Origin: Sphaerolaimus hirsutus
Lineage: Eukaryota; Nematoda; Chromadorea; Monhysterida; Sphaerolaimidae
Direction of reading: 5' to 3'
DNA: 64,000 nucleotides
Assembly: GCA_964036195.1 (NCBI GenBank)
Contig: OZ038451.1
Coordinates: 14,698,529-14,762,528 of the forward strand
The translations under genes were made by a program, and so were the position numbers. The notes under the pieces were generated by a model that did not search any database, was not told the DNA's origin, and saw nothing but the letters and a program-made list of their open reading frames with translations. Below, one piece after another: positions 33,890-46,400 of the stretch (the first letter of the stretch is position 1; each line of letters opens with the position of its first letter).

Positions 33890-35539
33890 CGGTGTAAATA
33901 CCGTATTTCATCGAAAAATCCACTGTGAGGGTTTACCGTATTACCTCGAAATACCCCCAGGGGGTTTATTATTTCGCCAGCAAAATTTGAGGGGGGGATA
34001 ATTCGAGGGGGGGGTTTATTCGAGGGGGGGGGTCTATTATTTCGCCAGAAATTTTCGGAAATTCCCCATACTCAGACGTAGAAAAATCTAACAATTACAT
34101 AGATGTATATGTGTGTATAGCATGGACGAAAAAAGGCTTAGATTTCTGGCGGTGACAGTCAGTGACAGGTATTTCGGAAGCGGTGACACCTGAATACTAT
34201 ATTACTTGATTTACCCCCCCCCCCTCTAGAATCAACTCTCTCCTTGAAATACCAATCAATACCAATCCAGATATCAATCTACCGTATTTCCTCGAAATAC
34301 CCCCCCCCCATTTTAGTGTATAGAGAACGTAAATGACAGAAGCTGCGGTTTGTGATCCGGGAAACGCAGAAATAGTGATGGGAAAAGCGCCAAAAGCGCT
34401 TTCCATCCCGCAGCGCCAAGCATAAATGGCGCGACAGCGAAATGTCGCCAAGTGCCAAAAGCGCCATGGCGCTTTTCCGAACCACAGGGCCAATGGTGCC
34501 AGACAGCAATGGATGCCAGACAGCAGCGCCAATGTGGCCACACAAGCTGGTTTTTAATGTTCCTTTTTGAAAACTCTCCTAGGCGATGCGTCGCTGTACG
34601 GAATTCAAAAGTGTGCAATTTGCACTTTTATTTTTCAATAAGTGACAGCATATGTGAATATTGGTTTCGGTTCCATCAGTGAAGTTTCCATCGGTTTGCA
34701 GACAAATTGTGAGATCTTGATGAAAAATACAATAAAATACATATCGCAATAACTACAGGAGCTTTTGTTCATTTTTAAACACAATAGATATCGGTTAGTG
34801 CTTTCAACATGTCAAATAAGATATAGAACCCTTGTGTAGGTATTTGTAAATTATCGTAAATACGCTGTTAGTCCCCCTTAAACTGCAAATACAAATACAC
34901 AATCTACAATTTGAATTAAGAATTGTACTGTGCCTCAATGCCAGCTGCATACTGGCACCACAAATGTTTTTATGTGTGTAAAATGCTAATGTGCTGCGCC
35001 TACACTGCGTTGCTCAGATGGAATGAGCACAAAAATTCTCCACACAAAAATCATGCACAATTAAAAGGGCACTGAACTGCTGATCAATTTGTGGCGGTGA
35101 TTGTCACCGCGATGACATGCCGTTTTGTGGCGGTGACACCCGAAAACCAGGCGGTGACAATCACTGCGTCACCGCCACATTTTTCGTCACTGGTGTATAG
35201 GCATATATAACTGTATTTACACATAAACCCTTCCCTAACATCACTCAATCATCAGTTTTAACGTGTGTTCTGCATTGTACAGATCACAAACTGCGGTATT
35301 TGTCATGTACGTTCACTTTACACTCAATCTTAGGGGGGGTATTTCGAGGCGGGGGTTTATTATTTCCTCAGCCGAAGTTTAGGGGGGGTATTTCGAGGGG
35401 GGGGGTTAATTCAAGGGGGGGGGGTTAATTCGAGGTAATACGGTAGGTATATTTTCAGAGTGGAAGCTTAGACCTGGGGGTATTTTGAGGGGGAAGGAGC
35501 CAATTCAAGGGGGTGGGGGTATTTAGAAGAAATACGGTA
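33890..35539. mobile_element. cluster of overlapping TACCGTATT-family ends
   Basis: Left ends occur at about 33897, 33934 (TTACCTCG type) and 34280 (TTTCCTCG type); right ends at about 35445 and 35539. TTATTATTTCGCCAG and TTCGAGGGGGG phrases fill the arms. Boundaries cross rather than nest, so the history is not simple. The middle (34546-35320) holds no gene that I recognise. Confidence 0.6.
34373..34545. mobile_element. truncated GGCGCC element
   Basis: TAGTGATGGGAAAAGCGCCA at the left, then AAGTGCCAAAAGCGCCATGG phrases. No right end is present. Confidence 0.55.
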
Positions 35540-35866
35540 AGTTTGAAAAGCGATCCAACCATTAAAACTATACGAATAGCGAAAGCTTCAAATTCAACAT
35601 TTCTCCAAGAAAATTCAAAAAGTATTTCATAAAATTCAAAACCTACCCCAAAAATTCGAAAATTGCCCAAAAACATTCGAAAATTCGAAAATTAAATTTT
35701 AAAATTTTTTCGAGGAAAAATTGGAAAGTAGAGAATTCATTTAAGCGTCGTTTACACTGCATTTTGTGCCGACCAAAAAAGAATACAATAAGTTTCATAA
35801 TTCCACAATAAAGTTCCATAACTGCAATACAAAGCAGTGAAGTATACTCACTAGTTGAGTGTACAC

Positions 35867-37152
35867 TAGTGATGGAATGGCGCCATGGCGCTGGCGCCCT
35901 TCAATGGCGCCAAAGGACGCCAGCGCCATGGCGCCATTGGCGCCCTTGGCGCTTGGCGCCATTTTTCGCTGGCGCCCGGCGCCATTATTTTGGATGGCGC
36001 CAGAAAAGGCGCCAAAATGCGGTAAAAGTAGTTGATTTGAGATGTCCAAACTGCAAAATGTTACCTATTTTTATATAAAGTATTTACAAAATATAGTTTG
36101 TTTACTTTTCGTTGCAAATATATTTTCAAAAAGAGTCGCCTCAAGAGTTCAAAAAGAATTTGTTTTTTTTTGCTGGATACTGCATGGAGTTATCGACTTC
36201 TTTCTGGGCATTTTCAAACTATTGTTCCTATTTATCCAAAACTTGACATTATGTGAAACTTTAAAAAAGGGGCAAATGTTGTTGGAAAAAATAAAGAGCT
36301 AGCTACAGTCAAAAATCTAGCTACCGTTTCCATGCCCAACCCATTTTTGAAACTTTGGAGATTTGCCTTTTGATGCCTCAAATGCTATGTTCAATGAAAT
36401 GTATTTGACTAATAGTATTATAGGCTTCAATATATAGGTAGGTAGGCTTTTTCAAGGTGAAGAAGGCAGAAAAGGGGAAAATCACATGACCAACCAACTA
36501 ACATAGTATAGGTAGATAGGTAGATAAAAAACTGAGTATTTATTCTAATAGAAAAGCGCCATTCTATTTTTTCGACCACTTTTTTACCTGCTGTTCTATT
36601 AGAGGTGCGGTTCTATTGGAGGCTGCTGTTCTATTTTTTTGACCAATATTTTTCAGACATTTTTCATTTGAACATAGTGTTTTTAATGAAAAATGAACAA
36701 CATTTTACTATCAGAGCATAAATTCAAAACATAACCAAATGTGAAAATACTGCAAAATATCAGAGTTCTGAACACCTTTCATGTTCTAACCACCAATTTT
36801 TCAAATACTTGTGTGTTCTGGCACTCTTCCAACGTCATTCCAATCCAACGTCATTTCTACATGCCGTTCTATTGGAGGCTGCCGTTCTATTATAAGAAAT
36901 ACGGTAGATATGTTACGTATCTTCAAAGACGGAAGATGTTTTTTTCAAATATTTATATTTTTGCGTGAAAAATTCATCTCACCAACTATTTAAGAGGCAG
37001 ATCAAGCAAATTTGTTAGTTTCCATTGACTTTGGGGACTAGGAAAATGTAACAACACTGTATGCTGTTCTATAAATGCTTCTGTTACGATCTACACCCTG
37101 AAAAGTGACTTTTTTTATTGGCGCCATTTTTTCTGGCGCTTTTCCATCACTA
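35867..37152. mobile_element. hAT-like GGCGCC element with a nested element
   Basis: The ends TAGTGATGGAATGGCGCC and GGCGCTTTTCCATCACTA are flanked by the exact duplication GTGTACAC (35859-35866 and 37153-37160; fits nTnnnnAn). The left arm is almost pure GGCGCC words. The body holds the TTCTATT-text element at 36536-36906 and a relic of the GATA-text family at about 36424-36530. Confidence 0.85.
36536..36906. mobile_element. TACCGTATT-family element, CCGTTCTATTGGAGG dialect
   Basis: The right end is TATAAGAAATACGGTA. Arms repeat GCCGTTCTATTGGAGG and TTCTATTTTTTCGACCA. The left terminal bases are altered. It is a sister of 56636-57209 and is nested in the GGCGCC element. Confidence 0.7.
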
Positions 37153-37208
37153 GTGTACACACATGCCAATTTGCAGATAATTCGGGCATGTCGTTCAAGA
37201 CTTAAAAA

Positions 37209-37264
37209 CAAATTACACTTGTCGGTTCGGTTTTCGTTTTGAAACCGAACCGACAAGTGTAATT
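37209..37264. repeat. hairpin-forming inverted repeat
   Basis: AAATTACACTTGTCGGTTCG reads back as CGAACCGACAAGTGTAATTT across a loop of a few bases. It lies just past the GGCGCC element, beside further GGCGCC words ending CATCACTA at about 37326. Confidence 0.85.
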
Positions 37265-37813
37265 TGCTTTCAAGTTTTGAACGACAGGCGCTTGGCGCCA
37301 AAGTTCTGGCGATTTTTACATCACTAGTTATAACACACTGTTATTCTGGATAGAAATATTTGTGAAATTCGCCCGCAACTGTACACCAACATGGGGGTGC
37401 CAGCGACCACATTCAATGAGGGTCACTGTGAGGCTCTCCAAAACAGAACAAAAGACCGCAAGTTTCATTTATGATGCATTTAAAATTTGTGTCCATGGAT
37501 ACAACGCTGGGCTGAGGAGACGTCCTTTGGTGTCATGATCGAGCCATGATCGAGCATTTCGTGTCATGATTGTGCTGTATCTTTCTTGCTCATGCTTGCA
37601 AATCATCTGCTACATATTTGTGCGTTTTTGTAGGCGTTCTTTGGTTCTTTCGTTCTTCCATTGGCATTACTCACACTCCTTGCATGTTCTAGACCAGAAA
37701 TGGATGTGATCGCAAACCGGTTGCGCTATTCTTTCAGGTGACACAATGGAGTCAATTTGGAGTCATTTTCGTGACCCATTGTTATTCTTTCATCTCTGCT
37801 TATCTGCCATCAC

Positions 37814-38994
37814 TAGGGTTGGGAATTTGGGAATTTTCGGTTCTGGTTCTCAGTTCTCGGTTCCTAAGTATTTCGGTTCGGGTATTGGTTCTCGGTTGTT
37901 CAAAATCTTCAGTTCCGGTTCTCTTTTCTCGGTTCCGGTTCTCAAGTGCGGTTCCGGTTCGGTTCTTACAGTTCTAGAATGTCCAAAATTTCTGTTCCAG
38001 GTAATAAAATAATCGGGTATCAGGTAAAAATTTGCTGAAAAATTCAAAAACTACATAATGTATTAAACACCAGGTGTGAAACGATGTGCAAATGCACACA
38101 AAGCAGCTCTGTCAATCTTCTAGCTTGTTGCTTAGGGATGCCAGGGATCAATCGATATTTTTGACTGAAATAACCAATTATAATTTAACCCATGTCTCCT
38201 CAGCTATTGTATGGCTATATGTGATATCACAAAGAACTGCCACTTGTCTGATATATCTGTATATGTTGAATCAAAAATTGTGATGTCAAAAGAACCAGGA
38301 CCATAGCACCAGGCACGAAAAGTGCTTTAGCACTTTTCCAACCTTCTGCGCCCAGTGCTAATGGCACCAGAGCGGCAGCAAGAGTTTGAGAGGCACCATA
38401 GTGCTTTTTGCTATGAACTAGTACCAAGTGCCAGTGCCAGGTGTTTTGTTCTTGGCGCCACACACCAATATGGCCATGGCATTTTTCAGGCCCCTAGCGT
38501 CAAGCTCTAATGGTGCTGCAGACAAATGGTGCCGAGCACCAAAAGCGCCATGGCACTGTTTGCTTTGATGCTTCTTGGTGTCTGCACCATGCTACACTTT
38601 CACTACTACACAACCATATTTGAGGGCTTTTAAAAAGTGTCATTAAATTCATTTCTTTAGATCTATTGTTGCTGTAAAACCACATCTGAATATAAAAACA
38701 ATCACAATAAAAACAATCAATGCATTGCTGCATCTGTATAACGAAACTCACCAAAACACAATGGTGCAAATGCAATGTTGCAATTTGAAAAATTTCAGGA
38801 AAATTTCAGAAAAATGCAAAAAATTTGGTACCTTCGGGTTCGGGTATTCAATTCGGTTCAGGTTCTAAGTACCGGTTCTCGGTTACGGTTCGGCTTTTTT
38901 CTTCGGTGCCGGTTCTCGGTTCTCGTTTCCAAAATATGCTTGGAACCGCGTTTCGGCCTGGTTCAGTTCGGGTCGGTTCGAGTTCCCAACCCTA
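37814..38994. mobile_element. hAT-like element with iterated GGTTCTCGGTTCC text
   Basis: The ends TAGGGTTGGGAA and TTCCCAACCCTA are flanked by the exact duplication GCCATCAC (37806-37813 and 38995-39002). The left arm (37830-37980) and right arm (38830-38975) are written in GGTTCTCGGTTCCGGTT words in the same sense. The middle contains a decayed GGCGCC-family element (38283-38600) and unassigned sequence. Confidence 0.85.
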
Positions 38995-39099
38995 GCCATC
39001 ACTAGTATTCACAACAGGAGTTTTTTGCACTAGAATGCTCGTATTTTATATATAATACCAGACATATTTGACGTGTATCACATGAAAACATGTGTCCTG

Positions 39100-39655
39100 C
39101 TTCCAAGTTCCAACCTACGCTGTAGATTTCAAATAACTTGTCACTGGGTGGTCGGATTAACATCCAATTTTAGGTCAACATTAACAACTAAATATGAAAG
39201 CATCCCTGAAATTATGGCAGCGATAGCTGCACTCCAATCCACTCAAAGTTATTCATGCAAACAAACGCGTAATTGTCACTTTACCACCACCCCATGATAG
39301 GTTTCAAACGGCATCCACTTGTCGGGACCCGGATCGGGATTAGGATTATTTTGTTCCAGTTTTTCTGTCTTTATTTTCGCAGCGGTATGCCAAAATGCGT
39401 GCGCGCGCGCCATTAATCCACCTTACCGATAAGGAAATCGGCAGACGGTTGCGTAATTGGTTGTAAGGCAAGGTGGTAGTAAATCGACAATTATTGGTGT
39501 TGTTTGCATGAATAACTTGAGAACGAGTGGAGCTATCGCAGCCATATTTTCAGGGATCCTTTCCTGTGTAGTTGTCAATGTTGACCTAAAATTTGACGTT
39601 AATCTGACCGCCCAGTGACAAGTCATTTGAAATCTAGAGCGTAGGTCAAAATTGT
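39100..39655. mobile_element. decayed copy of the TACAGGGTGCGGCAATTTAGAC family
   Basis: The inner arms AATAACTTGTCACTGGGTGG and CCGCCCAGTGACAAGTCATT are inverted. The core CGATAAGGAAATCGGCAGAC is shared with 45553-46108 and 54064-54627. The extreme ends are lost. Confidence 0.7.
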
Positions 39656-39781
39656 CATAGAAACAATTTTGAAAAATTCACTAATTGTGTTGCACAGACA
39701 TTACATGCCTGATAGGCACATGCTGTCATGAAATCAAAAACTATCTATAAATTAGGGCTGTGCGAAAAAGTGCGATTGTGG

Positions 39782-40480
39782 ATGTTCAAACTGGTCATAA
39801 CAATTTTATACATCCATAATGTGCACTCATTAAAGATGAAATGTCCTTGCCACGATAGCATCAATACACTCATTTTGTACCATGGAAGCAACTGTTATGT
39901 TACACACACAAATGGGGCTGGATTGGTGAATTGGACACAAGCTATAAATGGGCAGAAGGATTCACTGGATGACTGCATGCAGCACTATGCATTAGCTGCC
40001 ATTCATGATGCTCACCTGAGGTTGACTGTTGCACACAAAATCAAACAGGTTAATATCTATATACTTGACTCAATCATACTTATCCAATTATTTGTGTCTA
40101 AGGCCTTTAATTACTGTTCAAATGCTTCAGTTGTTACCAAATAAATATGGGATCAGGTTGAGAGTAGCCCTGGCAACTGAGGATGAATCAGATTGGATTT
40201 GGCTGAGAGAATATGGCATGAACATAACTGCAAATGTGAGTGTCACTGAGCTCACCAATACAGTATAAGTGCAGGAAACTGTACTACATGAATATGTTGT
40301 AAATAATTGATTATGTTGCATTATATCTATTTCAGCAGAGCAACATTGTGTTATGGAAGGGTGAAGGCTCCACCCTCACTCATGAGAACCACTCAAGTGC
40401 TGTACTTGATCTGGATTCAGGTCAATTCCTCACTGCCGACATTCATGAGTTGCTGCCAGCACTCTGGCAGATAAAACCAG
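39782..40480 (+). other. C-type lectin-like domain (three exons)
   Basis: HGSNCYV, then NWTQAINGQK, DDCMQHYALAAIHDAHLR, RLRVALATEDESDWIWL and VLWKGEG follow the C-type lectin order: first Cys and aromatic, Trp, Cys with LAxI, then the WIWL and W-x-G strands. The calcium-binding EPN/QPD plus WND motifs are not evident, so sugar binding is doubtful. Confidence 0.65.
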
Positions 40481-43400
40481 GTGAATGTCATGACCTACAC
40501 CACCAGAGATTGGATTTAAAGTGCCCAGTACAAATCAAACTACGAATTGTCACATTTTTAATACATTACATACATGTGGATCATTGTTTCCAGCCTCGTG
40601 GTCCCAGTCTCGTTTCACATGTCACAATGATGTACAAGGTAGCAGCATTAATCCCGATCATGATATTGTTTCATCCTTTTCCGAGACAAGTGAAGTTTTT
40701 TGTGAGAGGGAGTGCCACAAGGTGCAGTGCACTGCATACACGTTGGCTCCCGGAAGTGATGCATTGCTCAGCTGTACACTGCACTTTGGATACAGGTTAA
40801 AGGAACGGGGCAGGCCTGATACGCACATCTGCCCGATACGCACATTTGCCCGTTTTTTCACTTGACACTTTTTCAAGTGATTTTCAGATATGAGTAAAGT
40901 GAAAAAAGTTGCGCAATGACATTAGTGAACTTTTTACACTTCACTCATATCTGAAAATCACTTGAAAATGTGTCAAGTGAAAAACAGTGAAAAATGGCTA
41001 TTTTTCACTTGACACATTTTCAAGTGATTTTCAGATAGGTATGAGTGAAGTGAAAAAAGTTCACTAATGTCATTGCGCAATTTTTTTTCACTTTTCTCAT
41101 AACTGAAAATCACTTGAAAAAGTGTCAAGTGAAAAAAACGGGCAAATGTGCGTATCGGGCAGATGTGCGTATCAGTGCACCCCCAAAGGAACACCTACCT
41201 GATTAGTTTATATGTTACAATTCAAATTTGGTGGCAATTACTGCATTGCACAGACATGCAAATAAATAAATAAAACCTGAATTTGTTTCCCAAGTTGGTA
41301 AATATTTCTGATGAAGGAAAATTGTTTGTGTGGTGGGTGTATACATGTTAAGTTGTATTTTTGGCCATGGAGCTATTTACTTAGGATTATACCTATTAGC
41401 TATGTATTTATTTACTTTTATTATGGTCAAATGGTCTGGCCAAATTCACAAGTAAAATTTTTGTTTTGCACTTGCAGTTCATCATTGGTCAGTTTACAAC
41501 TCATGACAGGGGCAACATTCTGCATCAAGAAACATACTTTGTATGACAATTGTGAGTTTGAATGTTTCACAGTCAGAGAAAAAGCACCATATTTTTTCTA
41601 ATGTAACTTCAGAAGCTGATGCTTCATTATTGTGTGTATTGCTGCCATTTAATTTTTTAGATTGTGCCCCACTTGACTTGGGAGAAAATTCAGTGGTCTC
41701 ATACAGCAGCAAAACAAATCCCAATGTTGGCAGATATGACAGCACTACAACAGCAATGATCGCATGTTTGAATGGAACCTACTTCCCTCATAATAAAGAG
41801 ACAAGTGTGGAAACGGCCTGTGGTGCAAATGGGCAATGGCTTTTCTGGGATTCGGCCATGTACATTTGCAAGAAATTGACAAGTATGTCAAATATATTTA
41901 GATACCTACCTACATACATACTGTATGTCCTCGAAAAAGACAGCCCCCTTGAATAATTCAGACTCTTGGCAAGGTGGGGAAAAGTATCCCCTCCTCGAAG
42001 AACTCCACCTCTAGGTGAAAAAGATGCTGCACGATTTAAAAGGTGATCGATTAAGACAGACAAAAGCTGAACTGATTCATCGAATGCAAATGCAGCGTTG
42101 TGTGAAATGAAAAATAAATAAAAAATAATGTTATTTTACACTGTGCAACGACAGCAGATACACAATGTGTACGCAGTGTATACATACCTTTTTGTTGTTG
42201 GTGAACTATTAAATATTTGGATTACATGAGTTGACAGAATGCATTCATACGATGAATCAAGTGCAAGTTTTATGAGGATAAAAATATCCCCCTCGAATAA
42301 CCCACATTGTATAAGTCTCCCTCAAAAACTTCTGACAAATAACATCTCCCCATTGGTCTCATTCAGGGATATCCAGTATGGTTCATACTTTTCATGTTTG
42401 AATTTGAATCAACAATTCAAATGCAGAGGTGTGGTTGTTTGACACATATTACCTACAGTGGCAGGAGTGGCAACCTGGAGCAAATTCGATTACTGTCCCC
42501 CAGGGAACAGACATCAGATCAACAAGTCATGCTGTGAAAATCGATAATGGAGTGGCATACTACAGAGGAAATGTATACCTGATCCAAGGTCTCATAGAGA
42601 AAGTGTCTTGGGTTTTCATTTTTGATACATGTATTTAGTATAATTGAAATTAACTACATTCTAGTGATTTCAGGAATTCATTTTCAATACGAGGTCACTG
42701 ATAATTAAAGTTTAGTATCTTTTACATTGTGTTTTTACCAAAATTACCCATGAAAGAATGTATTTCACAAAATAACAGTGCGTGTGGTGTGTTTTTCTTA
42801 TAGGTATTCTGTGACATATTGTGTCACAATGTGCATATACTTGAAGCAGGTATAAGGCAGTCACAATGTAGATATACTTTAAGCAAGTATAAAGCATTCT
42901 TAATTTAGTCATCACTCACCACCTGAGTACAGAAAATGCAAAGTAAAATTGAAAGAGCAGATTGAATTTGGGCCCTGAGACTTGGGGTTTTTTCAATGAG
43001 ATTCAGTACCAAGAAATGTGGAGCTAATCAAGTGTGTAAATACCATTTCAGCTGCATTGGGATATGCATATAAAATCAGTCCAAACTACAGTGTGACTAC
43101 GCTACCAGACATTGCAGTCACATACAGAAGGTGGATTGTTTGTCCAAAAATTTCTGACCACAAACATTTAGATCAAAAGTAGCAGATTCATCTACCTTAC
43201 TTCTAATATACCAGGGAATATTGTGCTTTCTTTATCAACTATTAAAGGTTATTTTTAGCGTGGGAAATTTGTATCAACTATCAACTGTTAAAGGCCACCA
43301 AAAGTGATGTTGAAATCCTTCACCCTTCACAATCAAATTAATCACAATGTTGAACTTATAAAATTGTAAATACTGTACTCAGTAATCACATTTCACATCC

Positions 43401-46400
43401 TCTAGCCGTGTTCAGTTCAAACCTTAGCACATCCTGATTTTTTAAAATTTGTTTAAGCTAAGTATATGAAAGATGACATCATTTATGATTTGAAAAGAAT
43501 TATTATAAGATGTGATGTGACAGGACTTTCTGAACAAACCAGGTATTATCCTGGGGCGGTGCAAATACCTGGTGGACGGGTGTTGTTTTGCGGAGGACAG
43601 TTGAGCGGTGCAGGGGTTTCATCATGCTTTGTGTTAGTTACTATACTTCTGCACTACCGTATTTCCTCGAAATACCCCCTGGGGGTGATTGTTTCAGAGT
43701 GAGAATTTGGGGGGGGGGTTATTATTTCATTAGAAATGTTTTGAACTAACAGTATCAATTTGTTGTCTGGAACATACGCAGACGTCGAAAAATGCAACGA
43801 AAAGCATCATGTATAGTATTCTGTAGTAGTGATGGAATGGCGCCATGGCGCTGGCGCCATTTGTGGGCGCCAAAGGGCGCCGCGCCATGGCGCCATTGGC
43901 GCTTGGCGCCCTTTTTCGGTGGCGCCCTTGGCGCCTGGCGCCAACTTTCTGAAAGGCGCCATGGCGCCCTTGGCGCTTGGCGCCCTTTTTCCGTGGCGCC
44001 CTGCTTTTAGAGGGCGCCAAAATGGCGCCAGCAGGTTTTCGAGGATAGTGCTGCATAAATGGAAAAAATAACATAGCACATGCGTGGATAGTAGAAATTT
44101 GCCAGAAAAATGAATGAAGTGGTGCGAGGGGATCTTTCATCCGATGGTTATAAATACAGATGCATCTGACGGATCAGAAGCTGAGAATGATTGAAATTTG
44201 CAAACCCGCGGATCAACGGGTTCAAATTTCCACAATTACGTTTTCATCCACTTCAAGAAAATATCCATTGGAAAAATCTAATTGAAGTGAATGCATTGTT
44301 TTGTTGAATCACAATTCACAATTCATTGTGTATGAATTGAACGTCACATGTAACTATGATTGTAGCAAAACATTTTTGTTGCTTGTCTGGTTTTTGTTGG
44401 AGATCCTGGAGAACATGAGCAAAGTTATTGGTGTGTGCACTACAGCGCTAGAGAAACATTTTGAGCACACGCAGGGTTACATACGCACTTATTTTTCCTG
44501 GCGCCATTGGCGCCTGGCGCTCAATTGTTCAAATGGCGCCATGGCGCCATTCCGAAAGTGCGCGCCAGGCGCCAATGTCGCCACGGGAAGAGGGCGCCAA
44601 GCGCCAAAGGCGCCAAGGGTCTATGGCGCCAAGAGCGCCATTTGGATATTAGGGCGCCAAGAGCGCCATTTGGATATTAGGGCGCCAAAGGCGCCAGAAT
44701 AGATTGTTGAATAAAGCACCTTGTCTGTACTCTAAATATTACTACTGCAACGTAGTGCACACATTTAACTTGTTCATTCACTTTTCCTACGATGAATTCA
44801 ACAAAAACGAGACAGTCAACAAAATAAGACATGCTGAAAAGGGTAGAAGGCATGTTGAAGATATCCACTCACGTCTGTTTTGCATAAAATACACTTCCCG
44901 TCACCCAGTGACGTTTTCTCGAAAGGGACAAAAATTGAATTGCAGCGATTTGAATTTATGGATTTACCAGTTTCTGAGTTGGACGGCCCAGCATTCTCAA
45001 CTACTGATCCATTAGATGTGTCTGATGAACCGTTGGACGTAATATTTTCTTCCACTAGAACCACTTCGTCCGCAAATTTAAAAAAAACATGAACGCGGTT
45101 TTTATTTTTTATTTACATTGTCAGTCACGTTTACTCGCCTTGAAACCCTGCTGGCGCCACTTTGGCGCCCTTTTTGGGCAGGGCGCCAGGCGCCAAGGGC
45201 GCCACGGGAAGAGGGCGCCAATCGGCGGCGCCCTTTGGCGCCCTCAAATGGCGCCAGCGCCATGGCGCCATTCCATCACTATAGATAGTACAAACCCTGT
45301 TCTAACGTAATACTGACATTGTTTTTCACGTGTATTCTGCATTGCCCGGATCACAAACTGCAGTTTTGTCATGTACGTTCTCTTTACACTCAATTTGGGG
45401 GGGGGGTATTTCGAGGGGGCAGGGGCTAATTATTTCATAGTGCCCATTTTGAGGGGGGTTATTTCGAGGAAATACGGTAGTTCTTATTTATGTCCCATGT
45501 TGGATTGAAAGCATGCCAATGATAACCAAAGCATACGATTTTTGTGTTAATGTACAGGGTGCGGCAATTTAGACGCCCCCATAAGTTTTCGAATAACTTG
45601 TCACTGGGTGGTCGGATGGACGTCAAATTAAGGTCAACATTAACAAATAAGTCGGAAAGAATCCCTGAAAATATGGCTGTGTTCTCGTTCACAAGTTATT
45701 CATGCGAACGCGTAATCGTCACTTTTCCACCACCTTGTGATATCGTTCAAATGGGATTGAGTTTTCGGTACCGGGATCGGGATCGGATTGTTTTTTTTCT
45801 TCAGTTTGTTTTCTGATTTTCTTTTCGCAGCTGCATGCCTAAATGCGTGCACGCCCGCCACCAATTCGCTATGCCCATAAGGAAATCGGCGGGCGCTTGC
45901 GGAATTGGTCGTAAAGCTAGGTGGTGGAAAAGTGACAACTACGCGTTTGCATGAATAACTTGTGAAGGAAAGGAGCTATCGCAGCCATATTTTCAGGCGT
46001 CCTTTACTTTTTAGTTGGTTATGTTGACCTAAAATTTGACGTCAATCCGATCACCCAGTGACATGTTTTTAAACACTTATGGGGGCGTCTAAATTGCCGC
46101 ACACTGTAAGCACATTATGGTGATGAAATGTATTTTTGTTCCCGGCGACGACAAACCTGTCTTTTTGTTGACTCTCAGAAATCGGTGTCCATAGTATACT
46201 TATCACATTTTTTGCTTTTTTTCCCAACAAAAAAGGCTGCGGACAGTGGGCTTGTCGACTTCTTGCCCAATTTCTTTGCTGTTTCCCCAAAAAATGGCAA
46301 ATTCAACCCTATCATATAGGGGCATTGTGAGGTAAAAAATTAATGGGAGTAGCCCCAGATGACGTGTTTGGACTTGTTGCCTAACTCGAAATTTTCATGT

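Larger units (their letters stand above)
43655..45479. mobile_element. TACCGTATT-family element (AATACCCCC dialect) split by a GGCGCC element
   Basis: TACCGTATTTCCTCGAAATA at the left and TATTTCGAGGAAATACGGTA at the right, bounded by TA. Without the insert it is about 370 bp, like the intact copies at 48063 and 57327. It lies in a Kelch-gene intron. Confidence 0.8.

Noticed and set aside
43466..43542. Upstream extension of the Kelch frame (KDDIIYDLKRIIIRC)
   Set aside because: A phase-matched acceptor at 43542 joins exactly to the donor at 43130, so this part is intron.
43792..45310. Frames reading AWRHWRLAP / GAMAPFRK over GGCGCC arrays
   Set aside because: Repeat translation. Only the 44816-45064 minus frame, outside the arrays, was kept as a weak candidate.
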